Positions 6,671 to 8,207 of a stretch of 8,207 bases of DNA are shown here, one piece after another (the first letter of the stretch is position 1; each line of letters begins with the position of its first letter). This DNA comes from JAFGQE01 sp046484775 (lineage in GTDB: Bacteria > Bacillota > Clostridia > DUPQ01). The notes below the pieces were generated by a model, which saw nothing but the letters and a program-made list of their open reading frames with translations, was not told where the DNA came from and searched no databases. The position numbers were made by a program, and so were the translations under genes. The stretch covers positions 1-8,207 of the forward strand of contig JAWOIG010000005.1 of NCBI GenBank assembly GCA_046484775.1, read 5' to 3'.

Positions 6671-6734
6671 TGCAAATGTCTTTTTAGCCGAAGACTTTTC
6701 GCCGGCCGATGGACATTTTGCACTTGTCGGCCGG
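6671..6734 (+). repeat. Intergenic inverted repeats, possible pseudoknot-like element
   Basis: CCGGCCGA (6702-6709) and TCGGCCGG (6727-6734) are a perfect 8-base inverted repeat with a 17-base spacer. Inside that spacer GACATTTTGCA (6712-6722) is complementary to upstream TGCAAATGTC (6671-6680), 10 pairs with one bulged base. A small CGAA/TTCG stem (6689-6692 / 6698-6701) lies between. No U-run follows, so it is not a second terminator. It lies after the rnf terminator and before the next promoter, so it would be transcribed only by read-through, or it may act as DNA. No known RNA family recognised. Confidence 0.35.
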
Positions 6735-6775
6735 GAAGCATGATTTGAAGACCGCATGAAGCGCAAACTTTCAAA

Positions 6776-6805
6776 TGGAAAAATAAAAGCATGTTGGTGT
6801 ATAAT
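6776..6805 (+). promoter_or_regulatory. Likely promoter of the DUF4330-glycosyltransferase operon
   Basis: TATAAT (6800-6805) is a perfect -10. TGGAAA (6776-6781), 18 bases upstream, matches the -35 consensus at four of six positions. The start point would be near 6812, giving a leader of about 50 bases. That leader contains GACGGTTG (6813-6820), which pairs with CAGCCGTC (6842-6849, one G-U pair) just before the GGAGG ribosome binding site. Confidence 0.55.
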
Positions 6806-6833
6806 GGTTCCTGACGGTTGAAGGAGCCTGACT

Positions 6834-6878
6834 GTGAAGAACAGCCGTCGGCGGAGGCGTGAAATTGAAGATAATTGA
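6834..6878 (+). CDS. Possible 14-codon arginine-rich leader ORF
   Basis: GTG at 6834 has AAGGAG (6821-6826) seven bases upstream and encodes MKNSRRRRREIEDN before TGA at 6876-6878. It overlaps the start of the first DUF4330 gene in another frame, and its five consecutive arginine codons (CGT CGG CGG AGG CGT) cover that gene's ribosome binding site. It could be a leader peptide coupling or attenuating translation. It may equally be chance: the ORF is very short and has no homologue I recognise. Confidence 0.25.
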   Translation: MKNSRRRRREIEDN

Positions 6879-7377
6879 CAAGCAAATGAAGCTGTTTGGT
6901 AAAATAAGCCTGCTGGACATACTTATTGTCGCTGTAGCCATTGCGATTGTCGTTGCGGCGGTGCTGTATTTTGGCAGCCATGGGACGGGACTGGGATCAG
7001 CCGACACAACCCCGATTATCTATGAAGTCATGATCAAGAAAGTTGAGATGGAAACCGCCATGGAAATAAAAGCCGGCGATGAAGTTAAGGATCGAGTCAA
7101 GGGGTATGACAGGGGTGTGGTGATAAGTGTAGAAGCGGTGCTTCATTCCGAAAAAGCCACGGATCTGACGACCGGCGCGCAACGGCTTGAGGAATATCCG
7201 GGCCTTTATGACGCAGTTGTAAGAATCAGGACGGATGCGGAAGTCACGGACAGGTATATAATGCTGTCCGGCAACCGCATGGATATAGGCAAGGAAGCAT
7301 ACCTTCAAATTGGACCAAGCGTATATAAAAGCTATGTTTCGGCAATTGAGATTATAGGGCAGGAGGAAGGCAGATGA
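6865..7377 (+). CDS. DUF4330 family membrane-anchored protein (first of two)
   Basis: Protein of unknown function, 170 residues from the chosen start. It opens MKIIDKQMKLFGKISLLDILIV, the pattern I associate with DUF4330 proteins: a short basic N-terminus, one transmembrane helix (about 17-37), then an extracytoplasmic beta-rich domain. In that domain KAGDEVKDRV, a GVVISVE strand and YDAVVRIRTDAEV are visible. I chose TTG at 6865 because GGAGG (6853-6857) is seven bases upstream. GTG at 6859 adds two residues but has only one base of spacing. A new promoter and the rnf terminator place it in a unit separate from rnf. Its stop overlaps the next gene by 4 bases. Neighbouring glycosyltransferase suggests a link to surface glycan export or assembly (inference). 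Confidence 0.8.
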   Translation: MKIIDKQMKLFGKISLLDILIVAVAIAIVVAAVLYFGSHGTGLGSADTTPIIYEVMIKKVEMETAMEIKAGDEVKDRVKGYDRGVVISVEAVLHSEKATDLTTGAQRLEEYPGLYDAVVRIRTDAEVTDRYIMLSGNRMDIGKEAYLQIGPSVYKSYVSAIEIIGQEEGR

Positions 7378-7868
7378 ACACGAATGGAACAAAGGGGAAG
7401 CTGTTAGGCCTATTTAATCTTTTTGATTTGTTCATGCTGCTGGTAATAATGACTCTTGCAGCAGGAGTGTATTTTGTTTTCTCAAAGGACAATGACAATA
7501 TTGACAAGGAAACCATAAAGGTTGAGTACGAGCTATTGCTCGAGGAGCCCAGAAAAGACATTTATATCGATGCTTTTTCCCCCGGTGAAAAAGTTTATTT
7601 CAAGGAAAGCGACATTCTGATCGGTACTATTACGGGAATCAAGGTCGACGACGCATGGGAATACAAGGCGGATATCAACGGCAACTGGGTCAGGGCAAAG
7701 ACCGAGGGGTTTTATGATATCACCCTGATAATCGAAGCCGATGCGGTAAGGGCGGGCGATGGCTATATAATTCACGGCAACTGGAATGCATTCAGGGGAA
7801 CATCAATCGAATTTTCAACCAGAAGGTATACGACGATCGGAATGGTTGTATCTCTGGAGGGAAAATGA
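7374..7868 (+). CDS. DUF4330 family membrane-anchored protein (second of two)
   Basis: Protein of unknown function, 164 residues, and a diverged paralogue of the preceding gene. Both share a K-L-x-G-x-x-x-L-x-D-x-x-x start, one N-terminal transmembrane helix (about 17-37 here), then a domain of similar length. SPGEKVYFKESDILIGTITG here lines up with KAGDEVKDRVKGYDRGVVIS there. GFYDITLIIEADAV lines up with GLYDAVVRIRTDAEV, and both end with a strand followed by a short tail. ATG at 7374 has AGGAGG (7361-7366) seven bases upstream and overlaps the previous stop (ATGA). The stop overlaps the glycosyltransferase start by 4 bases. Three-gene coupling suggests the proteins act together, perhaps as a heteromer (inference). 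Confidence 0.75.
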   Translation: MNTNGTKGKLLGLFNLFDLFMLLVIMTLAAGVYFVFSKDNDNIDKETIKVEYELLLEEPRKDIYIDAFSPGEKVYFKESDILIGTITGIKVDDAWEYKADINGNWVRAKTEGFYDITLIIEADAVRAGDGYIIHGNWNAFRGTSIEFSTRRYTTIGMVVSLEGK

Positions 7869-8207
7869 CGGGAAAGAAAATACTCATTGCTGCCATGGCC
7901 CTTGACATAGGCGGAGCCGAGACTCATGTCTTCGAACTCGCAAAGAAGCTTGCGTCCTATGGCCATAGGGTTTGGGTCGTCTCAAACGGAGGTGTTTTTG
8001 TCAGGGAAATCGAGAAAGCCGGGGTCAGGCACATCAAGGTTCCCCTGCATACAAAAAGTCCGGGCAGCCTCATAACTTCATACAGGATGCTAAGGAAGAT
8101 AATAGTAAGGGATTGCATCGACATAGTTCACGCCCATGCGAGGATACCGGCTTTCCTATGCAGCATCCTATGCAAGGAATTGAATGTTCCTTTTGTGACG
8201 ACCGTGC
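7865..8207 (+). CDS. GT4-type glycosyltransferase, N-terminal 114 codons, cut by the right edge
   Basis: Start of a GT-B fold glycosyltransferase, probably GT4-like, that would move a sugar from a nucleotide-sugar donor to a cell-surface glycan or lipid acceptor on the cytoplasmic side. The visible part is the acceptor-binding Rossmann domain. It shows KKILIAAMALDIGGAETHV with the GGAET loop at 16-20, then LAKKLASYGHRVWVVS, and DIVHAHARIPAF (86-97). These are hallmarks of the family. The donor-binding half with the EX7E motif lies outside the window, so the exact family and sugar cannot be read. ATG at 7865 overlaps the previous stop (ATGA) and has GGAGGG (7856-7861) only three bases upstream. 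No signal peptide. Confidence 0.88.
   Translation, partial: MTGKKILIAAMALDIGGAETHVFELAKKLASYGHRVWVVSNGGVFVREIEKAGVRHIKVPLHTKSPGSLITSYRMLRKIIVRDCIDIVHAHARIPAFLCSILCKELNVPFVTTV

Noticed and set aside
6664..6858. A riboswitch or tRNA in the gap between rnfB and the DUF4330 genes.
   Set aside because: No tRNA arms or T-loop, and no riboswitch consensus core that I recognise; the paired elements lie upstream of the likely promoter.

Overview
The window looks like chromosomal DNA of a moderately GC-balanced member of the Clostridia (Firmicutes). The main evidence is a complete rnf operon in the clostridial order C-D-G-E-A-B, strong AGGAGG-type ribosome binding sites, tight 4-8 base gene overlaps and near-consensus sigma-A type promoters. 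The genus cannot be told from this sequence.

Layout. Bases 1-1543 (minus strand) hold the first 514 codons of a GH42 beta-galactosidase; the gene runs off the left edge. The last ~28 codons before the edge (bases 2-85) do not read as GH42. They read as a DNA polymerase III alpha subunit (DnaE) segment of gammaproteobacterial type, in DNA that is clearly richer in G+C. This is most simply a chimeric join at a contig end. Bases 1544-1724 are a divergent promoter region serving the galactosidase and the rnf operon. Bases 1725-6650 are rnfC, rnfD, rnfG, rnfE, rnfA and rnfB, closed by an intrinsic terminator whose loop contains the rnfB stop codon. Bases 6664-6864 are a non-coding stretch with inverted repeats, a likely promoter and a possible 14-codon leader ORF. 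Bases 6865-7868 encode two tandem, paralogous DUF4330 membrane-anchored proteins, followed with a 4-base overlap by the start of a GT4-type glycosyltransferase that runs off the right edge.

How the genes work together. The six Rnf subunits form a membrane complex that moves electrons from reduced ferredoxin to NAD+ and couples this to Na+ or H+ export. RnfB takes electrons from ferredoxin through several [4Fe-4S] clusters. RnfA/RnfE carry a membrane [2Fe-2S] site, RnfD and RnfG carry covalent FMN, and RnfC is the NADH-side subunit. The galactosidase gives a carbohydrate-fermenting context. The DUF4330-DUF4330-glycosyltransferase set is a separate transcription unit, probably the start of a cell-surface glycan locus (inference).

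I found no convincing new biological system here. The points most worth a second look are the GH42/DnaE chimeric join, the promoter geometry at rnfC that leaves almost no leader, the non-canonical flavinylation motif of RnfG, the extra cysteines at the RnfE C-terminus, and the paired DUF4330 paralogues with a structured upstream region.
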